Shown here one piece after another: positions 7,479-15,324 of a stretch of DNA of 64,000 nt. The position numbers and the translations under genes are program-made. The stretch lies in NCBI GenBank assembly GCA_963816775.1, contig CAWFLX010000025.1:1-64000 (forward strand), read 5' to 3'. Under the pieces are notes generated by a model. That model did no database searches, had not been told where the DNA came from, and saw only the letters and a program-made list of their open reading frames with translations. The stretch's first letter is position 1. Each line of letters begins with the position of its first letter. The DNA is from JAFAXD01 sp963816775 (lineage in GTDB: Bacteria; Pseudomonadota; Alphaproteobacteria; Rhizobiales; Xanthobacteraceae).

Positions 7479-10250
7479 ATGCGACGCTGGTTTCTGAGTT
7501 ACAATTCGCAAGACTTGGCGCTCACGCAAGCGTTCGAGGATGCGCTGCGGCGCAAGGACGCCGAGGCGCAAGTCTTTTTTGCGCCCAAAAGCCTGCGGGC
7601 AGGTGGCTATTGGTTGAAGCAGCTTGCCGATGAAATTGCGCAGGCGAACGCGTTCGTGCTCCTCATCGGAGAAAAGGGCTTGGGTCGATGGCAGTTTGAT
7701 GAATACTGCGAGGCGCGCGACCGTCGAGTACCAGTCGTCCTGGTCTTGCTGGAAGGCCAGCCTGCGCCCGGCCTGCCAATGTTGCGGCAACTCCACTGGA
7801 TCGTAACGGCGGAACCGGCATCCGAGCACACAGTTGCGCGGGTGTTAGCTTCGACAGAAAGCGACTCAACGCAGCCGCAAGAGTTGTGGCGGCACACCGC
7901 CCCCTATCGCGGCCTTGCGGCTATGACCGAATCGGATGTGGACTTCTTCTTCGGTAGGAACACCGAAACAGTCGAGGTGATCAAGGCGCTCGCGGCGGCG
8001 CAAAGCGAGCTTCCAATTCTCCTCGGCAATTCGGGGGTCGGCAAGTCCTCCCTCGCGCAGGCTGGCGTGCTTGCGGCCCTCGTTCGGCAGGCATGGCCGG
8101 AGGCGGTTGGAAACGCCTACGCGTGGCCGCAACCGTTCAGCGACAGCCGCCGTTGGTGCATCCTGAAGCTCAAGCCAGGAACCGAGCCGATAAGGTCGCT
8201 GGTTGAGCCATTTCTGCGCATCTGGCAGTTCGATCCCACCGACCCGCGCCTCGAAACCCGACAAGCCGAGTGGATCGAAAGTCTCATTGAGGGAAGGAAC
8301 ACGCTGAAAGGTCTCCTCAATGCGACCGAAGATCGATTGCAGGAACTGGGTCAAGCGAAACCGCCGGCGTTCCTGATCTATATCGACCAAGGTGAGGAAT
8401 TGTACGTGCGCGCCGAGGAGCGCCAGCGCCGCTGTTTCTCAAACGTCCTCGCGCAGGGCCTCGGCGACTCGCGCCTGCACGCACTGATGAGCATGCGGTC
8501 CGATTTTCTAGGCGAATTGCAGAAAGACGAACCGCTTTACCATGTGCGTCGACAGATCGACGTGCCCCCGTTGCGTGAGGCAGAGTTGCACGAGGTCGTG
8601 AGCCGGCCAGCCGAACTTCTCGCGGCGCGGTTCGAGACCGCTGGGCTCGTTGATATTATTACCCGGCGTACCGCTGAGGATTCGGTCAAGGATGTGGGTG
8701 CTTTACCACTGCTGTCCTATACGCTCGACGACATGTGGACACAGATGGTGAAGCGCGGCGATGGGGTGCTCCGTCTAGCCGCTCAATCATTTGAGCTTGG
8801 CGGCGTTTTGGTCGACCGTGCCGACCACTTCCTCGCCGCCCAACCGAAGTCTCAGGACGAGCTTCGGCGCATCTTCATGAAGCTTGCCACCGTGCGCGAG
8901 GGCGAGGAGCCGACGCGCCGGCGCGCGCCGCGCTCCGAGTTCACGGACGGGGAATGGCGGCTGGTGTCGGAGCTTGCCGGTCATCCGAACCGCCTGCTCG
9001 TCACTGCCACCTCCGAGACCGGCGAGACATACGCGGAGGTGGCGCACGAAGCAGTTTTCCGTCGCTTGGGGAGGGTGCGCGACTGGATCGCTGCCGAGCG
9101 CGAGTTTCTCGCCTGGAAAACGGGGCTCGAAGCGGCTCGCCGCGCCTGGCAAGGGACCTCCGACAGTTCGAAAGACGACGCGCTGCTGATGGGCGTGGCG
9201 CTGGCGCAGGCCCGGAGCTGGCTTGGAAAGCGCAGGGAGGATTTGCCCGTCGTCGATCGGAATTTCATCGATCAAAGCACTAAGCGCGAGAGCAAGGTGA
9301 GAGCCCGGGCGCGGCGGGCGCAGGCCCTCATCTACGTGCTGTTGGTCGGGATCATCCTTGGGCTCATCGGCCTTATCAATCGAACGTATATCGAAGAGGC
9401 GGTGAACTGGTACTGGACGATGCAGCCCTACATGGTCGCGCAGGTTCGGCCCTATGTGCTCAGCCCCGATGCTGAGCGGGCGCTGAAGCCGGGACAGGCT
9501 TTCAGGGAATGCGCCAAGGATTGTCCACAGATGGTTGTGGTTCCGGCGGGCGAGTTCGTGATGGGATCGCCCCCCACGGAAAAGCGCCGGATGCCGGATG
9601 AAGTCCCCCAGCACACGGTCACGATTGCGAGGCCATTCGCGGTCTCCAAGTATGACGTGACGTTTAACGATTGGGACGCCTGCGTGTCGGTCGGCGGCTG
9701 CCCACGAGAAGGCCGGGCGGGCGATGTCGACTGGGGACGAGACACACGCCCCGTCATTTATGTGAGCTGGGACGATGCCCAGCAGTATGTGGCCTGGCTC
9801 TCTCTGATGACCGGCAAGCCCTACCGGCTGCTCTCCGACGCCGAGTTCGAATACGCGGCGCGCGCGGGGACGCAGACGGCCTATCCGTGGGGCAACGACA
9901 TCGGCAAGAACAACGCCAATTGCGCCGGCTGCGGCAGCCAGTGGAGCGGGTCGGCCGGTACCTGGCAAACGGCACCAGTCGGTTCATTCGCCGCCAATCG
10001 GTTCGGTCTTCATGACATGGTTGGCAACATCTGGAAGTGGGTCCAGGACTGTTATCACCCCAATTACAACGGGGCACCCACTGATGGTTCAACGTGGACT
10101 GGTGGAGATTGCACCGCCCGCGTCATCCGCGGCGGTTCCTGGGGCGGCGGGCCTGAGTTTGTCCGCCCGGCGTTCCGCGACAGGTCCGCTACCAATGACC
10201 GGAATTACACCCTGGGCTTCCGGGTCGCCCGGACGCTTGTTGTTCCTTGA
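7479..10250 (+). CDS. TIR - STAND NTPase - TM - FGE/SUMF1 domain protein (putative conflict-system protein)
   Basis: This 923-residue multidomain protein has four parts. Residues 1-125 are a TIR domain (FLSYNSQD; W71 and candidate catalytic E75 in RWQFDEYCEA). Residues 140-545 are an nSTAND1-type NTPase: PYRGLAAMTESDVDFFFGR, Walker A GNSGVGKSS at 183-191, Walker B FLIYIDQGEE, and an AHEAVFRRLGRVRDWI tail. A transmembrane helix lies at about 615-633. Residues 680-920 are a formylglycine-generating-enzyme-like domain (MVVVPAGEFVMGSP, RVIRGGSW, LGFRVAR). I see no cysteines where catalytic FGE has its copper-binding pair, so this domain may bind rather than catalyse. TIR effectors with STAND modules are known NAD-degrading immune proteins; that role here is inference. 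It has no evident partner gene. Confidence 0.88.
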   Translation: MRRWFLSYNSQDLALTQAFEDALRRKDAEAQVFFAPKSLRAGGYWLKQLADEIAQANAFVLLIGEKGLGRWQFDEYCEARDRRVPVVLVLLEGQPAPGLPMLRQLHWIVTAEPASEHTVARVLASTESDSTQPQELWRHTAPYRGLAAMTESDVDFFFGRNTETVEVIKALAAAQSELPILLGNSGVGKSSLAQAGVLAALVRQAWPEAVGNAYAWPQPFSDSRRWCILKLKPGTEPIRSLVEPFLRIWQFDPTDPRLETRQAEWIESLIEGRNTLKGLLNATEDRLQELGQAKPPAFLIYIDQGEELYVRAEERQRRCFSNVLAQGLGDSRLHALMSMRSDFLGELQKDEPLYHVRRQIDVPPLREAELHEVVSRPAELLAARFETAGLVDIITRRTAEDSVKDVGALPLLSYTLDDMWTQMVKRGDGVLRLAAQSFELGGVLVDRADHFLAAQPKSQDELRRIFMKLATVREGEEPTRRRAPRSEFTDGEWRLVSELAGHPNRLLVTATSETGETYAEVAHEAVFRRLGRVRDWIAAEREFLAWKTGLEAARRAWQGTSDSSKDDALLMGVALAQARSWLGKRREDLPVVDRNFIDQSTKRESKVRARARRAQALIYVLLVGIILGLIGLINRTYIEEAVNWYWTMQPYMVAQVRPYVLSPDAERALKPGQAFRECAKDCPQMVVVPAGEFVMGSPPTEKRRMPDEVPQHTVTIARPFAVSKYDVTFNDWDACVSVGGCPREGRAGDVDWGRDTRPVIYVSWDDAQQYVAWLSLMTGKPYRLLSDAEFEYAARAGTQTAYPWGNDIGKNNANCAGCGSQWSGSAGTWQTAPVGSFAANRFGLHDMVGNIWKWVQDCYHPNYNGAPTDGSTWTGGDCTARVIRGGSWGGGPEFVRPAFRDRSATNDRNYTLGFRVARTLVVP

Positions 10251-10590
10251 AGCTTTGACTCTTTGACTTTTGGGAGTTTGGGGGCGAAGCCGCCCGATCA
10301 CGGCGTGGCCGTATTTGAATGAAAAGACCCGCCCATGCCGCCGCTCCGCCTATTATCTTTAGGTACAATGCAGCCGCCGACGGCGCAACAGGCTGCGCGG
10401 CCATTTCGCCGCTTGCAATGTCCGGTCTGGGTCATTAGGCGACACTGCGCGACGTCGCTGCAATGTCCGCTTTACCCCTGAAAACGGACGAGCTTTACGC
10501 GCCCCCAAGGCGGAGACCCTGCAGCGCGCTGCCCGGCAAATCTTTAGAAAGATCGAGATAACGGCCAAACGCCAGGGCGCGGATCGTGGA
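10251..10590. other. Non-coding gap: GC hairpin and degenerate repeat
   Basis: A GC-rich hairpin (five-pair GGGCG / CGCCC stem, short AAGC-type loop) lies about 30 bases after the stop of the TIR gene, at about 10279-10294. It has no T tract, so it is not a typical intrinsic terminator. Copy 6 of the tccgc-type repeat follows at about 10415-10500. I see no gene in this stretch. Confidence 0.5.
10415..10500. repeat. Degenerate intergenic repeat (tccgc-type), copy 6
   Basis: This copy has 'gtccggtctgggtcattagg' (compare 'gtccgctttgggtcattag' at 3302), then 'aatgtccgctttacccctga' and 'aaacggacgag'. It is the last copy I recognise in the window, which restricts this repeat family to the first 10.5 kb. 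Confidence 0.5.
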
Positions 10591-10806
10591 TTATTGCGCC
10601 GGCGCCCTGTACTTGCCGACCAGTTCCATGAGCCGATCATGGTCCTGCGGCATGTTGGATCCATCCGCCAAGCGGTCGAGTATCTGCAGGATCGCGTCGT
10701 GATCTTCCGGCGAGCGCGACTCTGAAAGAGCGACCGCCCGCTCGACTGCTGCCCGGAAAACCAGATGAGGGTTCTCCGCAGTGCGCGCCAATGTGATTGT
10801 AGCCAT
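10591..10806 (-). CDS. Small hypothetical protein
   Basis: This is a 71-residue acidic protein (MATITLARTAENPHLVFRAA... ending VGKYRAPAQ) that is predicted helical with no membrane segment. I chose the ATG at 10806 because a GGGGGAC stretch precedes it and the sequence becomes protein-like only from there. The longer upstream extension in the same frame looks like intergenic translation. I do not recognise a family. It could be a regulatory small protein or a chance frame. Confidence 0.45.
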   Translation of the reverse strand: MATITLARTAENPHLVFRAAVERAVALSESRSPEDHDAILQILDRLADGSNMPQDHDRLMELVGKYRAPAQ

Positions 10807-10970
10807 GATTGTCCCCCATTCCCCACGCACACACTCACGGCTAACTTTGTTCGCAAAAAGGCGAAAGATCGCCTCGTCCAAGGCTCCGGAACCGCAATTG
10901 CCGGGCCCGTCGTCGCGCATCAATCGCCGCCCTGGCGCGAGCCGCAGGAAAGCAAGAAACGGAGTGACCA

Positions 10971-11303
10971 TTGCGGCAACCCATTCCACGCTGCGCTTCT
11001 ATCAACAGGACGTGCCCAGTGCGTCTCGCTCCTAGCGGTGGGCTTGCGCTCATGATCTGGATCGCCGTCGTCGTCTCGTTGCCGGCGTTCGCGCAAGACC
11101 GGCCCGCGGCGACCGGCGAGCGTGCTTCGGCCCCGAGCGCCGCGACCGCCTCGCCTGCGCGATCAACCGAACTGCTGACCGCGAAAGAGCGGCTGAGCGA
11201 GAAATGGACGGACGAGCAGCGGGTCGACAATTGCAAGGTTCCGATCGATAAGCGGGGGCCCAAGCCGCGGCCCGACACCTGCCCAAACGTTCCGGCCGAG
11301 TGA
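10971..11303 (+). CDS. Small secreted hypothetical protein
   Basis: This is a 110-residue frame with a TTG start behind GGAG at 10961. An alternative GTG at 11019 gives a cleaner signal peptide (MRLAPSGGLALMIWIAVVVS followed by LPAFAQ). The mature part is low-complexity (Ala, Pro, Thr), then KERLSEKWTDEQRVDNCKVP, with two cysteines that could form a disulfide. Short periplasmic proteins with this KxRLxxKxxDEQRVDxCxVP pattern occur in Bradyrhizobium relatives, from memory. Function is unknown. Confidence 0.55.
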   Translation: MRQPIPRCASINRTCPVRLAPSGGLALMIWIAVVVSLPAFAQDRPAATGERASAPSAATASPARSTELLTAKERLSEKWTDEQRVDNCKVPIDKRGPKPRPDTCPNVPAE

Positions 11304-11318
11304 TCCGCAGCTGGACGC

Positions 11319-11395
11319 CTAGTGTGGTGGATTTGAAGTTCCTACAACTTTAGCCGCACGCTCGCATAGGAACTTCAAATCCAAAACCACACTAG
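11319..11395. repeat. CTAG-ended palindrome, family A
   Basis: A 77-base inverted repeat has arms ctagtgtggtggatttga... and its complement ending ccaaaaccacactag. One arm carries an extra TTT. The loop is about 20 bases. A second copy with compensatory changes lies at 33736-33813. Confidence 0.85.
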
Positions 11396-11408
11396 AATCA
11401 CAACCTTG

Positions 11409-11484
11409 CTAGTGTCCCTTTGATTCCGAAGTTCGCATCAGAGGGTGCCGCAAGGTATTGCGAACTTCGGAATCGGGACACTAG
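11409..11484. repeat. CTAG-ended palindrome, family B
   Basis: A 76-base inverted repeat has arms ctagtgtccctttgattccg... and cggaatcgggacactag. The left arm carries an extra TTT relative to the right. It follows family A after a 13-base spacer. The remains of the same B element follow family A again at 33814-33850. Confidence 0.85.
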
Positions 11485-11512
11485 CTCGAGCGCGCAATGC
11501 GGAGAGCAGGAC

Positions 11513-12406
11513 GTGACAACCTGGACGATCGGCGCGATCAGCGTCACGCGGGTGGAGGAGCAGGTCGGATTTGCCAGCGTGCCGCCGGAAAAATACCTGG
11601 CGGGGCTGGACCGCGCGGTTCTCGCCCGGCACCTCGATTGGCTTGTTCCACATCACTACGCGCCCGCGCAGGACCGGTTGATTACCAGCGTGCACTCCTG
11701 GCTGATCCGAACCCGGCATCACACCGTTCTGGTCGACGCTTGCGCCGGCAACCACAAGGACCGGCCGGGCTTTGCGCGCTTTCATCAGCTCGACACGCCG
11801 TTCCTTGAGCGCCTGCGCGCGGCCGGCGCCGCACCGGAAGCCATCGACATCGTGCTGTGCACGCACCTCCACTCGGATCACGTCGGCTGGAATACGATGC
11901 GCCGCGACGGGCGTTGGGTGCCGACGTTTCCCAACGCCAAGTATCTTTTTTCCCGCGCCGAGAACGAGTACGGCGACCCGCGCCGCAACCCGCGCGCCGA
12001 CGCCGACCCACAACGCAGCAACGCCTATCGCGATAGCGTGCTGCCGGTGATCGAGAGCGGCCAGGCGGAGCTGATCGACGGCAGCCATGCGATCGACGAT
12101 GCGCTGCTGATCGAGCCGGCGGCCGGGCACACTATCGGCCATGTCATCTTGAAGCTTGCCCAAGCGGACGAACGTGCGCTGTTCTGCGGCGATGTCGTGC
12201 ACCATCCGCTGCAGGTCTATGCGCCGCATTGGAACTCGGGGTTTTGCGAGCTTCCCGACGAGGCGCGCGCCACCCGCCGTCGCGTGCTGGACTATTGTGC
12301 CGAGGAACGCGCATTGCTGTTTCCGGCGCACTTCGCGGCCCCGCATGTGGCGGCGGTCAACCGGGCGGGCGATGCGTTCGCGCCGACGTTCGTGCCGGGA
12401 GCTTAG
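11513..12406 (+). CDS. MBL-fold metallo-hydrolase
   Basis: This 297-residue cytoplasmic metallo-beta-lactamase-fold hydrolase has the zinc motif HLHSDHVGW (H-x-H-x-D-H). A further His follows in GHTIGHVILK, an Asp in LFCGDVVHHPLQ, and a final His in LFPAHFAAPH. This set suits the AHL-lactonase/glyoxalase-like branch, which hydrolyses lactones or thioesters; the substrate is unknown. I chose the GTG at 11513, behind GGAGAGCAGG, because the upstream frame reads through the palindromic repeat. It converges with the ABC permease gene 13 bases downstream. Confidence 0.85.
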   Translation: MTTWTIGAISVTRVEEQVGFASVPPEKYLAGLDRAVLARHLDWLVPHHYAPAQDRLITSVHSWLIRTRHHTVLVDACAGNHKDRPGFARFHQLDTPFLERLRAAGAAPEAIDIVLCTHLHSDHVGWNTMRRDGRWVPTFPNAKYLFSRAENEYGDPRRNPRADADPQRSNAYRDSVLPVIESGQAELIDGSHAIDDALLIEPAAGHTIGHVILKLAQADERALFCGDVVHHPLQVYAPHWNSGFCELPDEARATRRRVLDYCAEERALLFPAHFAAPHVAAVNRAGDAFAPTFVPGA

Positions 12407-12419
12407 AGGATAATCGCCA

Positions 12420-13265
12420 TCAGTTGCGCTGTTGCTGCGTGTAGCCGTAGTGCCAGGCCAGCACCCGGTTTTCGATTGCGACAAACAGCCGATTGAGCAC
12501 GTAGCCGACCACCGCCAGCGTGAGCACGCCGGCGAACATGTCGCGGATCTTGAAGCCGCGCTGCGCGCTCAGGATGAAATATCCGATGCCGCTCGAGGCC
12601 GCCACCATCTCGCTGATCACCATCACGATGAGCGCAACCGCGAGACTGACCCGCATGCCGGTGAAGATATAGGGCGCGGCGGACGGCAACACGATCTGCC
12701 ACAGCAACTTCCAGCCGGTCACCCCGAAGGTGCGCGCAGTCTGCAGCTGAATCGGATCAACGCTGCGCACGCCGCTGTAGGTGTTGAGCAGGACCGGAAA
12801 TAACGACGCGAACGCGATCATGAAGACTTTCATTTCGTCGTCGATGCCAAGAAACAGAATCACAATCGGAAGGTAGGCGGGGCTCGGGATCGGCCGCAGC
12901 ACCTCGGTGATCGGCTCGAGCAGACTGTAGAAGAACCGGAAATAGCCCATCAGCAGGCCGAGAACGACCCCGAGCGCCACGCCGATGAAATAGCCGCCGA
13001 ACATGCGAAGAATGCTCGGCACCAGCTCGCCGAAGAGTTCACCGGAGACGATAAGCTCCCACCAGGTGGCCAGCACCGCGCTCATGCGCGGAAAGCTCAT
13101 CGAGGGCACCCAACCGCTCGCAGCCGCGAGTTCCCACAACGCGAGCAGGAGCACGATGAAGCCGACGCCGAACCAGCGGGTCTTCCAAAGCCAGGCAATG
13201 CCGACGGCCGGCTTCGCTGGGGGAGCTACCGGCGCCGGCATGTCTGATTTAGCGGTATCGCTCAC
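12420..13265 (-). CDS. ABC transporter permease (NitT/TauT type)
   Basis: This 281-residue inner-membrane permease has about six helices from residue 28. The cytoplasmic EAA-like loop that docks the ATPase reads TARTFGVTGWKLLWQIVLPSA. It matches the SsuC/TauC family, importing sulfonates, nitrate, thiamine precursors or aromatic acids. The GTG start at 13265 overlaps the TGA of the ATPase gene (GTGA), which implies coupling. Its partner ATPase is frameshifted, so the transporter may be inactive unless another ATPase serves it. Confidence 0.88.
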   Translation of the reverse strand: MSDTAKSDMPAPVAPPAKPAVGIAWLWKTRWFGVGFIVLLLALWELAAASGWVPSMSFPRMSAVLATWWELIVSGELFGELVPSILRMFGGYFIGVALGVVLGLLMGYFRFFYSLLEPITEVLRPIPSPAYLPIVILFLGIDDEMKVFMIAFASLFPVLLNTYSGVRSVDPIQLQTARTFGVTGWKLLWQIVLPSAAPYIFTGMRVSLAVALIVMVISEMVAASSGIGYFILSAQRGFKIRDMFAGVLTLAVVGYVLNRLFVAIENRVLAWHYGYTQQQRN

Positions 13266-14072
13266 GCCGCCTCCGTGGCCACGAGCCCCTCGTCGGCAAA
13301 GAGTTGCGCCAGCAGACGCCCGCGGTACTCGAGATATTGGGGCAGCGCGCGCGTCACGATCTGGTCGCGCGGGTGCGCAAGCTCGATCGGCAGATCGATT
13401 GCGATGCGCGCGGGTGCGCGGCTGAGCGCCACCACCCGGCTCGAGAGATAGACCCCTTCGTCGACGTCGTGGGTCACGAATACGACGGTCAGGCCGAGCT
13501 CGCGCCAAAGGCTGCGCACGAGTTCCTGCAGCCCCACCCGGGTGAGCGCGTCGACGGCGCTGAACGGCTCATCCATCAGCAGCACGTCCGGGCGGCAGGC
13601 AAGCGCACGCGCGATCGCTACCCGCTGCTGCATCCCGCCGGAGAGTTGCCATGGATAATGGCGCTCGAACCCGGTCAGCTTGACGAGCGCGATGATCTCG
13701 ACGCGTGCGTGACGCAATTTCATCCCGAGACAACAATTCACGGTTTTCCAACCCGAACGCGACGTTGCGTTCCACGGTCTTCCAGGGAAACAGCGAGCGC
13801 GTGTACTGCTGAAAGACGTAGATCACGCTCCGCGGCGGCCCCTCCACCTTGCGGCCGTCGAGAAACACGGCGCCCGAGGTCGGCTCGGCGAGGCCGGCCA
13901 TGATCTGAAGCAGGGTTGACTTGCCGCAGCCGGAAGGCCCGATGATCGATACGAAGCTGCCGCGCGCGATCTCGAGATCGATGCCGTTAAGCGCGACCGT
14001 CGTCCCTCCCGGCGCCGCGAAAACCTTGCGTAGGCCGCGAATGCTGAGGAAAGGCTCGGACGCGCTCACCAT
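13262..14072 (-). pseudogene. ABC transporter ATP-binding protein, frameshifted
   Basis: Two overlapping frames together make one NitT/TauT-type ATPase. The 5' frame (ATG 14072) has Walker A GPSGCGKSTL and the Q-loop VFQQYTRSLFPW and breaks down after ENRELLSRDEIA. The 3' frame resumes as HARVEIIALVKLTGFERHYP with signature LSGGMQQR, Walker B VLLMDEPFSAVD and the switch His in FVTHD. The join lies at about 13700-13730, so a one-base indel has occurred there, or the read has an error. The gene sits between binding protein (gap 6) and permease (overlap 4), the normal place for the ATPase. Confidence 0.85.
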
Positions 14073-14078
14073 TGTGGC

Positions 14079-15026
14079 TCAGGGAACCTTCATCACACGG
14101 CTCGTAATATCGATCGGTGCCTTGAGCAGGCCGAATTTCTGCATCAGCTCCATCGTCCGGGCCATGCCCGCGACATTGACCGCCGTGCCGAGCTGCGGCA
14201 ACAGCACCTTGTCCTTGAAGGCCGGGTTGAGGCCGGTCCAGGCCTGATTGATATCGCGCGTGACGGCTTCGTTGGTGTTGGCGAACTGCGCGCCCTTCAT
14301 CACCGCGCGCGCAAACTTCGCCGCGGTTTCCGGGTTTTTCTGGGCCCAGGGCCCAAGCGTAATGTACTGGGTGATATCCGTGCCGGGCGCGGTCTCAACG
14401 TAAGTCCAACTTACGATTTCGGCCTTGTCGGTCGCCATCAGGGCCGAACGGAACGGATCGACCTGAGTAATGCCGTCAACCTGGCCGTTCAGCAGCGGAT
14501 CGTTCATCTGCGGAAATGGAATTTCGGTGAAGCGGACCTTGGTCCAGTCGACCCCGTGCTTGTCGAGAGCGGCGACGCAATGCAACCACGCCGAGCTGTT
14601 GATCACGTTCACGCCAACACGCTTGCCCTCGAGATCCTTGATCGAACTGATCTTGCCCTTGAGCACGAGCAGCGCGGTCGTCGTATCGGGCGGAGCCATG
14701 CGCACGACGGCCCCTGGCGCCAGAACGATTGCATCAAGCCCCTGCCCGATCGCCTGCAACGTCGAGACCGTGTTGCTGAGCGCGACGTCGAGGCGGCCCG
14801 ATTGCAGCACCGGAACGGCAGTCGCGCCGCTTTCGAATTTGGTAATCTCGACATCCAAACCCTCGGCTTTGAAAAAGCCCTGCTTATCGGCGATCACGGC
14901 GCCGAGCGCTTCGGAGATCGGGATCAGTCCGAGACGGATTTTTTCTTGGGCAGGCGCCGCGCTCGATGTCGCGAGCAGCGCGGACAAGACGATCAATGCG
15001 GACGAAAATCCCCGCTGGAGTGCCAT
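14079..15026 (-). CDS. ABC transporter substrate-binding protein (NitT/TauT type)
   Basis: This 315-residue periplasmic receptor has a Sec signal (residues 1-26, ending SSAAPAQ). The SsuA/THI5-like domain follows: IRLGLIPISEALGAVIADKQ, EITKFESGATAVPVLQSGRLD, LEGKRVGVN, and FPQMNDPLLNGQVDGITQVD. It is the first gene of a binding protein - ATPase - permease operon on the minus strand. The ligand cannot be read from sequence. Nearby UbiD and cyclase genes hint at an aromatic or cyclic amide compound, which is inference. Confidence 0.9.
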   Translation of the reverse strand: MALQRGFSSALIVLSALLATSSAAPAQEKIRLGLIPISEALGAVIADKQGFFKAEGLDVEITKFESGATAVPVLQSGRLDVALSNTVSTLQAIGQGLDAIVLAPGAVVRMAPPDTTTALLVLKGKISSIKDLEGKRVGVNVINSSAWLHCVAALDKHGVDWTKVRFTEIPFPQMNDPLLNGQVDGITQVDPFRSALMATDKAEIVSWTYVETAPGTDITQYITLGPWAQKNPETAAKFARAVMKGAQFANTNEAVTRDINQAWTGLNPAFKDKVLLPQLGTAVNVAGMARTMELMQKFGLLKAPIDITSRVMKVP

Positions 15027-15324
15027 GACGATCCCCGTTTTATTTTATTTGCAGTGCAAAAGCTTAGAGAGCGGGTCCCATGGCGTCAACGTCGCGCCGC
15101 ACAGATCAGATCTGGACTGCTTTCTGATGAGCGTCCATTGGTCGAGCTATCGACCGCGGGGGATGAGCGAAGCTAAGCTCACGCGCAACCCTGCCTTGCC
15201 CGATCCCTCGAGCGTGATGACTTTTCTTCGAATCGTCATCCCGCTCTAGCTTAGTATTGGAGCATGATCTTTTCCGAAAACCGGTGTCCACTTTTCGGGA
15301 TCATGCTCTAGCGAGGACTGCCTC
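15027..15324. other. Non-coding divergent region with palindrome
   Basis: This stretch separates the minus-strand ABC operon from the plus-strand cyclase-family gene and should hold both promoters. Apart from the family C palindrome at 15260-15308 I see no convincing promoter or gene. Confidence 0.5.
15260..15308. repeat. GATCATGC palindrome, family C
   Basis: A 49-base inverted repeat has gagcatgatcttttccgaaa at the left and cttttcgggatcatgctc at the right, followed by TAG. One arm carries an extra T4. From memory, this element is extremely common between genes in Bradyrhizobium and related genomes. Half of another copy lies at 33849-33882. Confidence 0.9.

Noticed and set aside
7400..10600. 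Additional defence genes beside the TIR protein (helicase, nuclease, reverse transcriptase)
   Set aside because: Neighbours are a TctC receptor and short hypothetical frames. No other defence-type motif is visible within several kilobases.
10359..10989. Two longer minus-strand frames around the small gene at 10591
   Set aside because: Only the stretch from ATG 10806 looks protein-like; the rest passes through repeat and intergenic sequence.
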